DNA of 64,000 bases from Oxytricha trifallax (lineage: Eukaryota; Ciliophora; Spirotrichea; Sporadotrichida; Oxytrichidae), in the NCBI GenBank assembly GCA_000711775.1, contig ARYC01017089.1:1-64000 (forward strand). Direction: 5' to 3'. Of the stretch, positions 36,806-48,689 are shown piece after piece. Within the stretch, counting starts at the first letter, position 1, and each line of letters starts with the position of its first letter. A program made the position numbers and the translations under genes. The notes beneath the pieces are model-generated. The model was not told the origin of the DNA. It did not search any database and worked only from the letters and a program-made list of their open reading frames with translations.

Positions 36806-37702
36806 GGAGAACTTGGCGTTGTCTACCAAGGCATTTTGGAGTCCTGCAAAGAAATTGCTGAGCATTTGAGGTACTCTACTAGTAACAAGATTCAAACAAC
36901 CAACGATTTCGGAGATGTTCAACTCGATCAAGATGTCTAAACTGACTCCCTAATCTTTGAAGCACTCAAGAATACTGGTATGGTATACGCTGGTCTCTCA
37001 GAAGAGAGAAGTTACGTGACACAGCTCGATGATAACGGAAAGTACATTGTTACTTTTGACCCTCTTGATGGTTCAAGTATCATTGATACCAACTTCACAA
37101 TTGGATCAATCTTCGCCATCTGGCCCAGAGGAGACCTAAACGAGATGACTGGAAGAAAGATTGTAGGAGCTGCTCTAGCTCTCTATGGTTCAAGAACAAA
37201 CATCTTGATTTACAACCCAGACACTGAAACTGTTGATGAAGCTACCTTGCAAAAAACTGAAGATGGTGAACTAAACTGGGTGATCTCAGAAAAAAATATC
37301 AGAATCAAACCTGAAGGTAGATACTTCTCCCCAGGCAATACTAGATCTATTCAGTACAACTAAGGTTATAAAGATGCTATTCAGTTCTGGTCTCGTAATG
37401 GCTATATCTTGAGATATTCAGGTGGAATGGCACCAGATTGTTACCATGTCTTCAAAAAGAAGGAAGGTGTTTTCTCATCAGTAAGTGCTGAACCAAAGGT
37501 TACTCCAAAGCTGAGACTTCTCTATGAATGTGCACCTATTAGTTTCTTATGTGAAAAGGCTGGAGGTGCTTCAAGTGATGGAGAGAAGTCAGTTCTTGAT
37601 ATCCAGGTTAGCGGCTATACTCAAAAGTGTGACATCATTATTGGTTCTCGCGAGGAAGTTGCAAGAGTTGAGAGATTCTTGGCTAAAAACAAGAATTAAT
37701 GA
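36806..37702 (+). CDS. Sedoheptulose-1,7-bisphosphatase-like enzyme, 5' end unresolved
   Basis: Member of the FBPase/SBPase superfamily. It carries the Mg2+-binding motif FDPLDGSSIIDTNFTIG, followed by SIFAIWPRGD, GAALALYGSRT, RYSGGMAPD and CEKAGGASSDGEKSVLD. The run after the metal motif (IIDTNF, then a short IFAIWP) and the C-terminal GSREEVARVERF fit SBPase better than cytosolic FBPase. The enzyme would release phosphate from sedoheptulose-1,7-bisphosphate and feed ribose phosphate synthesis. The frame is open upstream of 36806 but has no ATG, so the first 30-50 residues are in an unlocated segment. Codon use is less AT-biased than in the flanks, as for a highly expressed gene. The C-terminus is KNKNQ before TGA 37700. 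Confidence 0.88.
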
Positions 37703-37867
37703 AGAATCATGGGTAGAGGAACTTTAGGATTGATTCATTGAGAAAGAGCTGCCTCCCAAATTTATTAAATGGACAAATACTAATCATTAATATCAAGTTT
37801 ATTAAAAATGTATTTAACTTTCTCTTTAAGTGAGATTTTTTTAAAAGAAAAAATATAGTAATTTAAA

Positions 37868-39052
37868 ATGGAAAAAACTCGTAAAACATTAGTGCTTGGT
37901 GACAGCTAAGTTGGTAAAACTGCACTTATTTAATAACTCTTTGATCCTTTTTAAGATAATTCTTTTTTGCAAAATTAAATAAAAAAGAACCCTAAACCCA
38001 CGACAGGTTGCATGCTCCATGTTCATTACTTGAATTAATATTTCCAAAGTTTACAATAGACATCAATAGATCAGCATTTTACAATTGAAATTTATTTAAA
38101 CCCAATTTAACAATAATTTTAATTATTTCTAAGCAATCCTAATCCACCCATTCTTAAAATTATTCAAGGTCAAGCACCCACAACACCCGTTAAATCTACG
38201 ACTACTTCCTTGAATTTCATGATATTTCATGAAACATTTACCCTCAACATTAGAGCAGCATACCCTCTATGATTAAAACTTACTTGGTAGAGAACTTTGA
38301 CAGTGTAATTTTTGTATTCGATCTGAACAATCTAAAGTCTTTGAATAGTATAAGAATGTTTATGAAACTATTGCCCTTAATCAATTAAATTAATACCAGG
38401 TCAAGTGATAGTAGCATATAGATCACCAAGGAAGAACAGGAATAAATGAATGATTGGAAAAACGTATAAGAAAAAATGCGCAAAGTGCCTATTTTGATTG
38501 TTGGAAATAAATAGGATCTCATTAATCAATCTAAAGCTTAGTATTTAAACCCTGCATATATAACATCAATTTAATTGACTCATAAGTATTAAAAAATATG
38601 ATTTTCTAAGTTTAAAAATCAATGTGAAAGTCATGAAGGTTATAAAAGAGCTAGATTCAGAGAAATAATGCACATACATTGAAAGTGGAATAAGCTCATT
38701 AGGTTCACGATATTTGAATAAAGATGATATAGAAACATACATTTAGAAATTATTTGGAAATATTTTAGATTCTTCAAGCAGTTACCAATAAACATATAAT
38801 TCAAATGATAAAGACATTTCATTTAATAAAAACATCAATGATTTTGAAAGTGGGTCAAATATTTTACACTCGGGCAAAAAGGAATTTAGAGATTAAGATG
38901 AACATAAAGAATAGATTTAATCATAAGTAATACAAGGATAAGCAGGATTATTTGGATCATTAAGAAATAAACTAAGTAATATGCTATTCACAAATAATTA
39001 GAATGAAATAAATACAAAAGCCTAAATTAGCAAAAGTGATTTACCAATATGA
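37868..39052 (+). CDS. RABL3-like small GTPase
   Basis: The start MEKTRKTLVLGDSQVGKTAL contains the P-loop. KPTTGCMLHVHYL follows, as in RABL3-type proteins (TxGC), then KTYLVENFDSVIFVFDLNN and the nucleotide-base motif in LIVGNKQDL (NKxD). A Gln/Ser/Asn-rich C-terminal tail ends KSDLPI at TGA 39050. RABL3-type GTPases lack the usual prenylated cysteines, as here. The central block changes frame near 38170 and holds a TGA in frame near 38238; an AT-rich interruption also lies near 38560-38640. These are probably short IESs or introns. Confidence 0.7.
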
Positions 39053-39072
39053 TTTGAATTTAGCTAATCTTC

Positions 39073-39456
39073 TCAGTTTGATATCTCGTTTTATTAATCA
39101 ATTTTTTTCTTATTTTATTCTTTAATTATCTCTTATACCTAATTAAATAACTAAACCTGCTCCTCATCGTCCTTTCCTTAAAAAGCTCCCTCTTTTTCCA
39201 TCATTTTCCACAATTCTTCTTTTTCTCGATACTCTGTGAATATATTATAAGCTTAATATGTATTTATCATTCCTCCTAGATATAGCACAGCTGGTACAGC
39301 TATAAAGAAAACTTTTATTCCTGTGGGAGATCCTGGAAACATTTTTGCATTTTTATGCGTGTAAAACCCTCCAAATAGGAAAAACAGAGGTGCTGAGAAA
39401 AGCTTGCAGGCTAGACATTTGTCTTTACTAATGAAAGCTCCTTGGTTTAATTTCAT
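39073..39456 (-). CDS. Small membrane protein, DMAC1/TMEM261-like
   Basis: About 127 residues. The N-terminal half has KDKCLACKLFSAP followed by two hydrophobic segments (FLFGGFYTHKN and IKVFFIAVPAVLYLGGM). This CxxC-then-two-spans layout resembles DUF4536/DMAC1 proteins, which assist assembly of the distal membrane arm of mitochondrial complex I. The rest is a charged, Gln-rich helix ending at TGA 39073. No interruption is needed. The family call is tentative; that it is a real gene is likely. Confidence 0.55.
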
Positions 39457-39573
39457 TTTTAAAATAGTATGATTTAATTATAATTTTATCATGATTTGTG
39501 GCTAGAAATATATGACTTGGAGAGAGTAAAAATGTTCTAATAAGATGATTAAAAAAGTTAAATATATCCATAA

Positions 39574-40655
39574 TCATTTAATATTCGGGAAAGTCCAAAT
39601 TTCAACAGCGATTGGAGTGAATTCTGAAATGTTAGGGATGATCGAATCTATCTTGCTCTTTGACATAAACTCTCCATTTAACGAGAAGTAATGACCATCA
39701 ATGATGCTTGTAACACTCTTGAAATCATCCTATAAATTAAATTAAAATAACTGAAAGATCTTACTCCAATTAATAAATCAGTATCTCCGAATCTGAGCTA
39801 GAAAGAGTTTTAGCTCGATTTGCTTTTCTTGTTTAGTTTTTTAGTTTTCATTCTGATTTTGTTTAAGATTTCCCCATCCTCTTCATACTCATCATCTGAA
39901 TTCAGGTTTTGAGATTAATCCTCGTAGTTATCGCTGTCACTATCATTCATGCCAAAATGTTGGAATGTCGATGTGTAAATTGGAATCTCACCACCACTAT
40001 TTTCTTTGACTCTTGTAGTCTCAAACCTCAAGTTATGAGTAAGATTAAACATAAATGAGGTTTCGTCTCCTCCATTTCTCATCATCAAGTCCATACCATT
40101 TACTATTTAAGTCACCTAAGAATCCCTGACCCAACCATGGGATGAATACCCTCCTATCACAACCTTTTACCCTCTCAAATCCACATGCATTAATATGAGG
40201 TTTGGCATTAAGAAAGCTTTCTTTCTTTCAAAGAAGTCCACGACCTGTGAAATTTGTGGTAGCTTAACATCAGAGTTGGGAGGAGGGAACAATTACACTG
40301 GTAAGTGCTTATCTTTTAAGATAGGATCGAAGGGTAGATTGAAGTATATTAGTGATTTATTTATGTCTGAAAGTATCTGGGAACCTTTGAATAACTTCGA
40401 AATGAATCTTGACTAGGAATCTGATGATATTAGCTGAGGATATTACTTTTAGAAAACACCGAATATAGATTTCTATAGAATACTTAAATCATTGTTTGAT
40501 CTTGACATAAGTCCATTCTCTTAACCTATTTTTGAAGCTATTTGTTCTGTAAGCTTAGAATACAAATTGTCTATCTTTTCTTTCAGCAACTTTCTCTTTT
40601 CTTTTTTAGTAAGCTATTAGTTGTTTTTATTTTCTATGCTTTATTTACCAGTCAT
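39574..40655 (-). CDS. TLDc-domain protein
   Basis: The N-terminal Lys/Gln-rich helix (from 40655, MTGKQSIENKN; coding may extend further upstream) leads to VVIGGYSSHGWVRDSQ, SFMFNLTHNLRFETT and, after an acidic insert (DDEYEEDGE), LRFGDTDLLIGDDF and EIWTFPNIK at TGA 39574. These are the strands of a TLDc domain (the OXR1/TBC1D24 family), known for oxidative-stress protection and V-ATPase binding. A 35-nt GT-AG intron lies between LLIG and DDF (about 39731-39765). The acidic insertion inside the domain is unusual. Confidence 0.7.
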
Positions 40656-40799
40656 ATACGATTTCTCAGTAAATTCTTCTTTGGTTGTCTTGATCTCAAT
40701 TTAAGGATTAGAAGAAAACAAAAAATATTAGAGTTTAGATAAATTAAAATATTTTCTAATGAAGTATGAGTTTTTCATTATTATATAAGTAAAATATTT

Positions 40800-42489
40800 T
40801 TACAAATTACATAAGAAAATATGAAAAGATAAACGATAAATTATGTTTATTATTTATTCTTTGTAATTCGTTGGAGCTCTATAAGTATTAAAATATTATT
40901 ATTTATCTTACAAATGCTTGGTAATGGAGAGTTTGACTTTGCCTAATAAACTCGCTTTGATATCGCTTGACTAAACTTATCCCTATGATTATTGAAGCTA
41001 TTCTTTTGAAATTCCTCCTCCTGTAGTTATGATAACAGGCTTTTGTTCCAGTTTCAAATCTATAGGGACCTCAGTAAGCTCAATTCTTTATGATGCAACA
41101 TGCCTAAGATTGATTTAGTAAGCATCCCATATTTATAAGAATTACACTGGGTCACTATCATGAGCTTGTCTAAGCATGAATTCTTCAATATATTTCATTT
41201 CATTCTCCTATCGTTGTAGTTCTGAGAAGTCATTTTTAAGAATGTTGGATTTCTCTTGAAATTTTACTTTTAGCAGGGATAAAGTTTCTTAAAGCAGTTA
41301 ATATAAACGTTCTTCAATGTCATCTGAATTTTACTTTAGGGATCGCATATGATCGATAACTTGCTGCATCTACTCTCTGATTAGCTATTACTTCTATTAG
41401 ACTTCGTCATTCAACATAAAATGGACAATAAAAATATAATAGCTTAAGATTATAAATTAATACTTTACTTAATTTGTTAAATTATATTCTTTCTTTTGAG
41501 TTACCTTAGAGCTGCATCATAAGCAGTGCTTAACTCCATGATTTAATGTTCATTTTTAGGAGAATGCTTTTCTTAATAATCAACGATACAAAGAGCACAC
41601 ATAGCTTCTCTACAGTCACAACAATAAAATTCATATTGCCTATTATTATGATTTTCACACTGACCATAATCTTTCTAAAAATTATCAGCTAGAGATTCCA
41701 GCTCTATCAAATCATATCTGATGTGATCAGAGAAATTTTATTCTTCAAATCTTGGGCTTTGACTGTCAATATTATGCCAATTGTAATCGCATTGATTGCA
41801 GAAAAAAAGATCTTCATTTTTGCAGTAGATAGTTTAAACCCTAAATTAATTTATATATTCTTAGTTATTTAATAGTTTTTAGACTTTAAATTCAAGCTTA
41901 TCTTAATATTCCAAACATCTCATAATATTCACTATTAAAATTAATTTTAGGACAATATAGTTGCTTGCTTTTTACATTCCTCACATATTTTAACTTCATT
42001 TCGGGCCATTTAGAAAGGCATAGGCAGTTTATTCAAAACCTTTATGCTTACCTTAAACAAAGGAGTTATTCTTGACCCTTCATAGATCATATAATTTCTA
42101 CTATATGTGCTCACTCCTTGTTAAATTTAATTATCATTATGGAAATCTTTCAAATGTACAAACACACTATTGTAGTTTTAAGGAAGTTTGATTTGAATTG
42201 CTTCTTCCTTTGTAACTTTTTCTGGATAGCAGAAAGATAGACCCACGTCGATTTGATAAAGGTAAAGAGGAAGGGTTTTGGGGAATTCTAAATTGTTTAA
42301 TTCATTTGATAAATCCAATCTTTTTCCTACTGTAAATTACTTTGGGTTGTTGATTGAAAGATCAAAGCCTTTATTTAAAACAAATATCTCTATATTGATG
42401 ATGGAAGCTTTAACTTTATTTATTGATTTATAATTGATAAATATTATGACTATAATCAGGAAATTGACCATAGTCTTAAAGTGAATCAT
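40800..42489 (-). CDS. B-box zinc-finger coiled-coil protein (TRIM-like)
   Basis: An N-terminal hydrophobic stretch and beta-rich region (start MIHFKTMVNFL at 42489) lead to a cysteine cluster (KICEECKKQA), a second one (YCKNEDLFFCNQCDYNWH) and a B-box pattern (QCENHNNRQYEFYCCDC, REAMCALC, EKHSPKNEHQI). A long coiled coil rich in Gln and Glu follows (e.g. QVIDHMRSLKQNSDDIEERL). The order B-box then coiled coil recalls TRIM proteins, but I see no RING. A GT-started interruption of about 100 nt lies near 41400-41505 and another near 41935-41965. The C-terminus is open past 40860 and I could not fix the stop. Confidence 0.65.
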
Positions 42490-42990
42490 TTAGATATAAT
42501 GTTGATATATAGGTTTAAATTAATATTAAGCTTAATAGTTGAAGAGTAATGTAACTAAATAGGTTTAAAAGTTGCTTAAAACTGTGTTTAATAAATTAAA
42601 AATCATTTTTTTCATCCTCTTCATGGTTGTCTTTCTACTAAATTAATTATTATATTTTTTACCTCGTTAATTTCATTTCGTATAAGTAAGGTTAAAATTA
42701 ATTAATTGATTGTAAACTGAAAAAATCTTGTTTCATTATATTAAGAATATTAATTTTTATATAGGATTTGTGAATCTCCTCTTATTCACCGAAACGTAAG
42801 AATTTATGCATTTAAAAATAAATAAAAGCATTTATTATGTGCTAAATGTTATTAAAACTTTAACATAAAATTATCTATATGAATATTTGTATTTCATAAA
42901 TCTTTACTAGAAAATAAAACTACAAATCAAGAATATTTTATTAAAAAGCAAATAACCTATCTGAGTATTTTAGATTTATATTTTTAGACA
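42490..42990. other. AT-rich intergenic region
   Basis: About 500 bases with poly-A/T runs and no supported gene or repeat. Confidence 0.5.
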
Positions 42991-42995
42991 TTAAC

Positions 42996-43484
42996 TCAAG
43001 TGGTTTTGAAATTTCTTCTTTACTAACCCAAGATTCCAATAATAGCTCTCTGTTTTATTATAAAGTAGTTGATAAATTAGTGTCTTAGGTTTTACCCACA
43101 GTTTTATTCATAAATGGACTGATTTGATGAATTGATTAAATTATTGGATTTTGTGATAAATCTAAAATTTGATTCTGCAAAGATTTTTTACTATTGACTT
43201 AATTGACATATCATTTTGTCTGTAATTTACGACTGAATTATTTGTTTAATATAACATTATATGGTGATATTTGTTGAGATTAATTTGACTAATATAAAGA
43301 TATTTTCATCCTATGATAAACCTAAGCCTAGTTTAAGTTTATACAAAATTTATCTTCCTAAATCACTAGAAGGGTCAATTTAGTCTTTTATACCATTTTG
43401 CTGTTTGAATTTACTGAACATGTCCCCTGCTAACAGTCCTCTGATTGCTTATGGAGGTTGCATCTCTCTTAATTCTAGTTTCAT
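42996..43484 (-). CDS. Hypothetical protein, about 160 residues
   Basis: A single minus-strand frame from ATG 43484 (MKLELREMQPPQAIRGLLAG) to TGA 42996 with no interruption. The first third has clear protein-like composition (KQQNGIKDQIDPSSDLGRQI); the rest is rich in Ile, Gln and Asn and could be partly non-coding. No family is recognised. Confidence 0.45.
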
Positions 43485-43670
43485 ATTAATTTTAATATTG
43501 ATAAAATTTATTACTAGAATATCATATTGATCATTATAAATTTACATTATGAGCTTGATTTTCGCAGTTATTTGCATAAGTTAAAAGAATGTATATCAGA
43601 GGATTACATTTTATTAATATCCAATATTTGGGAAATCAATTCGTATCTATTTCACTTAAATTATAAAATA

Positions 43671-45182
<1,512 letters not shown>

Positions 45183-45369
45183 ATACTTTGCTTTAAAAAG
45201 GGATGAGATTATATATTGCAGGATCAATTTAGATGCTTATAGAAATATCTAATTTAACTATATCAATAATACTTTAAATATATAATATTTTGAATAGCTC
45301 TAATTCATAATAAGATTTCTAATTATATTTCATCAAATTTTTTTCGCCCCTTCTATTTATAATTTAAAT

Positions 45370-47275
45370 ATGAGTTAAGAAAATTAATTTGCGAGCTTGA
45401 GAGCATCCCCTCAAAACCGCTAAATAATGAACTCCCTCTATAAAAGTTAAGATTAAAACTTGAGAGGCTCAAATAACCAACCTATTTTTAATAAGAGCCC
45501 TATTTCTCCCCATAATAGATTGCACAGCACGAATAATGTCAACTAATATCAGTATGATTAGTAAACTGAAGGAAGGACTATTGTAGATGATTTGCAGGGT
45601 ATTACAAATTAAGGAGTAGCTTACAATAATGCAAAATATTAAAACGACTTAAGTCAAGATGGAAGCATATTTGAGCATATTAATAAAAATGATGAATCAA
45701 ATATCTCATTGTTTAATGGCGATGAATAGTAAGTTAGGGAATCTAGAAAAGTTGAATGGGAGAAAAATTTACAGACATCAAAATCTAAAACCAACCGTTT
45801 TGAAATAAGACCTGAATATGATTCTAAAAATAGGCTTGATACAATAAAATTTATATTATTTTTAGACATACAGACATAGAAAATCCAACTGATACTTTTT
45901 TGAAGAATATAAGAGGAAATATGTAACTAAATGACAACTCAATGGAAAGATATAATAATGAATAATAAATGAATACTTCATCAGAAGTTCCAGTTAATGC
46001 TTTCATTTAAAATTTGAAATATGGATAATTAAAGAATCAAAGCGACATTCAATTATCAACTTTTAAGAAACCTCTGCAAAAGAAAATCCCAAAAACTACA
46101 AGATCTGATCAAGTTGTTTACGACACTTTATTGCTCTTTAGTTTTATATTGATTCATATTTGCGATCTAAGAACATTTTCAATCCACCGCCAGAATAACC
46201 AAGATTAAATTCTAATAATTTATAGCTAAATCAGTAACCCCTTCATTTTAGAACTCCTCAAATCAAGGGTGATCTTCAAATCCCTCCTTCAAATTATAAA
46301 GTTTTCGATGACCCTTAATCATATTCTCAACTTTCAAAACATTTACCTGACACTTCCTTCTAGGTAACAAAAACTATAACTGAAAGTAGAGATGATAGCT
46401 ATCCACTCGATGCTTCTCTTTTTTAATATGAAAGAGCAAATCCATTCATGGAGGAGCTTTATCATAGGGACACCTATGTTCTTAAGAAAAAAGCAAATTA
46501 CATAGAGAGGCTTTCATGCAGTATAATTCCTGAAGACAATGTGTTCAAGATTTATGACTGGGATGAAAAACTAGTTTAAAAAGGCATTAGACTGATAAAA
46601 TTCAAATAGACTGCTCCTGACTGTGTAAAATTCTTATGCTGCAGTCATTATAGATCTTACCGTACTTTAGGTAAATCTAGCAATAGAACAAGACATTTAA
46701 CCAAGAGTATAAGAACTTTTAGATGGATGTGCCCTTGCAATCATAGAAAACCAATTAATGCAGTCTTTGATGTTCTAAGTGGATATCTAGGAAAAATTGA
46801 GTTGGTCTCAAGTATGGAATGTATTTTCTTTTGCAAAACTGTAAACATCAAGATTTATGATCACAGAGATAGATACATTTACAAACTTCAGTTTCCAGCT
46901 TTAAACATGGTTTCGGTCTTTGGTCTGTTCCCTTGGGAGAGACATGATCGCTATGACTTCAGAGTGATAAACAAAGTCACAGGTGAAACCGCATCTATTA
47001 TTAGAAAATAATGGTCATACTTTTGTAAAGATAAGTGTTCAAATGGTGGTCATTATTTTATTAAATTCAGATAAAATCCAATCCCTTGGAATCATAAGTA
47101 ACTTATATTTGAAGCGTTAATGATGGTTGATATGAGTCATTATAATCTCAGATGTGTTTAAGGAATGGAAATGTGTGCTCTGTTCGTTTTCATATTTCTT
47201 GCTGGCATCATCCTCATTAATAAATTATAACTAATATCTAATTTTATAAAATCATTTTCTATGGAATCTTTATGA
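45370..47275 (+). CDS. Phospholipid scramblase-like protein
   Basis: Long Asn/Gln/Ser-rich N-terminal half (MSQENQFASLRAS), then a globular part from about 46440 (FMEELYHRDTYVLKKKANYI, NVFKIYDWDE, VKFLCCSHYRSYRTL, RWMCPCNHRKPINAVFDVLS) and a C-terminal hydrophobic span (MCALFVFIFLAGIILINK) near the end. The pattern of repeated strand motifs with a Cys cluster followed by one terminal membrane helix fits the scramblase/tubby-like fold of PLSCR proteins. It would act in the plasma or endosomal membrane. AT-rich frame breaks lie near 45845-45880, 45990 and 46130-46250. The stop TGA is at 47273. Confidence 0.6.
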
Positions 47276-47382
47276 ATTCGACGTTTTGATTGAAGTTTTT
47301 TAGTTCTGTAATGATATGAATCTGTTTTTATAGTAATTAAATTAATTTAATTATAAGTTACTTATAAAAAATACTTAATTTA

Positions 47383-48534
47383 ATGGAAAACTAGCAGCCT
47401 TAAAATAAATCTTAGCAATCTAGGACGACTACTTCCTCTTATAATCATCCCGAAAAGAAATGCTTCATTAAAGTAGTGGCAATTGGAGATTCAGGAGTAG
47501 GAAAGACTTCACTAATATAGATGTTTGAAAACACCAAGTTCACTGAAAATTTCAAGCCAACTATTGGAGCTGACTTCAGTAACAAAGAAATATAAGTTAT
47601 TGTAGGAATACATTCGATTTGGGAAAATGAATTAAAATTAAAATTAATTAATTAATTAGTTATTAATTACCTTCAATTATGTTTTTGGAAAATGTCTCCA
47701 AACCCTGACAACATTATACTCTCTGGATAGCGCATTAAGATTAAGACGGTGGTTGTTATTCCTATAATGATTTTATCTCTTCTCCCAAGCGAGAAAAATC
47801 CTTTTTATTATTTTTGGGAGTTAGCTCAAAATCAAAATATCTTGCTTCCTCGGATGATTCAAGAATATTGGCAATAGTAAAGTCCAGCTAAAATTGCGAG
47901 ATCTACCGTAGAATCGACTTAGATTTGAAATTTGAGTCACTTTGGATTTTATAACTGCCATGATTTTAATATTTAATTAATTTAATTTCAATTCATTTTC
48001 CCAAATCAAATATATTCCTTTAATAATGGACGAATAGTCACATTGCAAATATGGGACACGGCAGGCCAAGAACGATATTAAAGCTTAGGGACTGCTTTTT
48101 ACAGAGGAGCAGATTGCTGTTTCCTCGTATATGATGTCACAAATTTACAGTCATTTGAGAACGTTGTTAATTGGAAAAATTCATTCCTCGGAAAGAGCAT
48201 GGTAGTGAGCCCAGAAAGCTTTCCTTTCATGGTAGTCGGAAATAAAATTGATTTAGAGAGCGATCGACAAGTAAGTTTTGACCAGGGATAAAGAGTATGC
48301 AATGAGAATGGAGAGATGCTATTTTCAGAAGCTTCAGCAAGAACTAATACTAATGTAGAAGCAGCATTTGTTAAATTGGCAGAACAAGCTTTAAACAGGT
48401 AGATTGAAATGCAGAGGTAGCTTGACGAAAGTATGAATAATAGAAGAGCATAAGAAAGAGAGAAAAATAAAAAGTTAGGTCGCCCAGATAGGAAAGGACC
48501 AGCTTAGTAAGACAATGGCTGCTAAAATTGTTGA
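47383..48534 (+). CDS. RAB7-like GTPase
   Basis: Late-endosome/vacuole Rab. It shows [67 protein letters not shown] and SEASARTNTNVEAAF, matching RAB7 closely. The tail ends GCQNC before TGA 48532, two cysteines suitable for geranylgeranylation. A short Gln/Ser-rich extension (start ATG 47383) precedes the G-domain. The frame is split between switch I and WDTAG by a 423-bp TIR element; joining the TTA pointers gives KEIQVNNGRIVTLQIWD, exactly the RAB7 register. No other interruption is needed. Confidence 0.92.
47600..48022. mobile_element. ~0.42-kb TIR element (family A, copy 2), an IES in the RAB7-like gene
   Basis: The ends AGGAATACATTCGATTTGG and its near complement (CCAAATCAAATATATTCCT) form inverted repeats of about 30 bp with 2 mismatches. 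TTA at 47597-47599 and 48020-48022 is in matching codon phase and serves as pointer. The interior is diverged from copies 1 and 3 except for the terminal arms. There is no ORF. Confidence 0.85.
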
Positions 48535-48689
48535 TTATACAAATTTTCTGCATGTATTTAATAATTCTTATATAAAAAGTATATCTCTTAAAAAAGCTTT
48601 GAAAGCTAAAATGAAAAGAGAATTTGCGTGAAAAGTTTAAATCTGTGTATAAATTTGATAAGATTGGTATGATTTGTTTGTTAAGGCAC

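Noticed and set aside
40195-40416. Plus-strand ORF beginning MRFGIKKAFFLSKK
   Set aside because: Antisense of the TLDc gene, whose minus-strand frame is open across it and matches the family.
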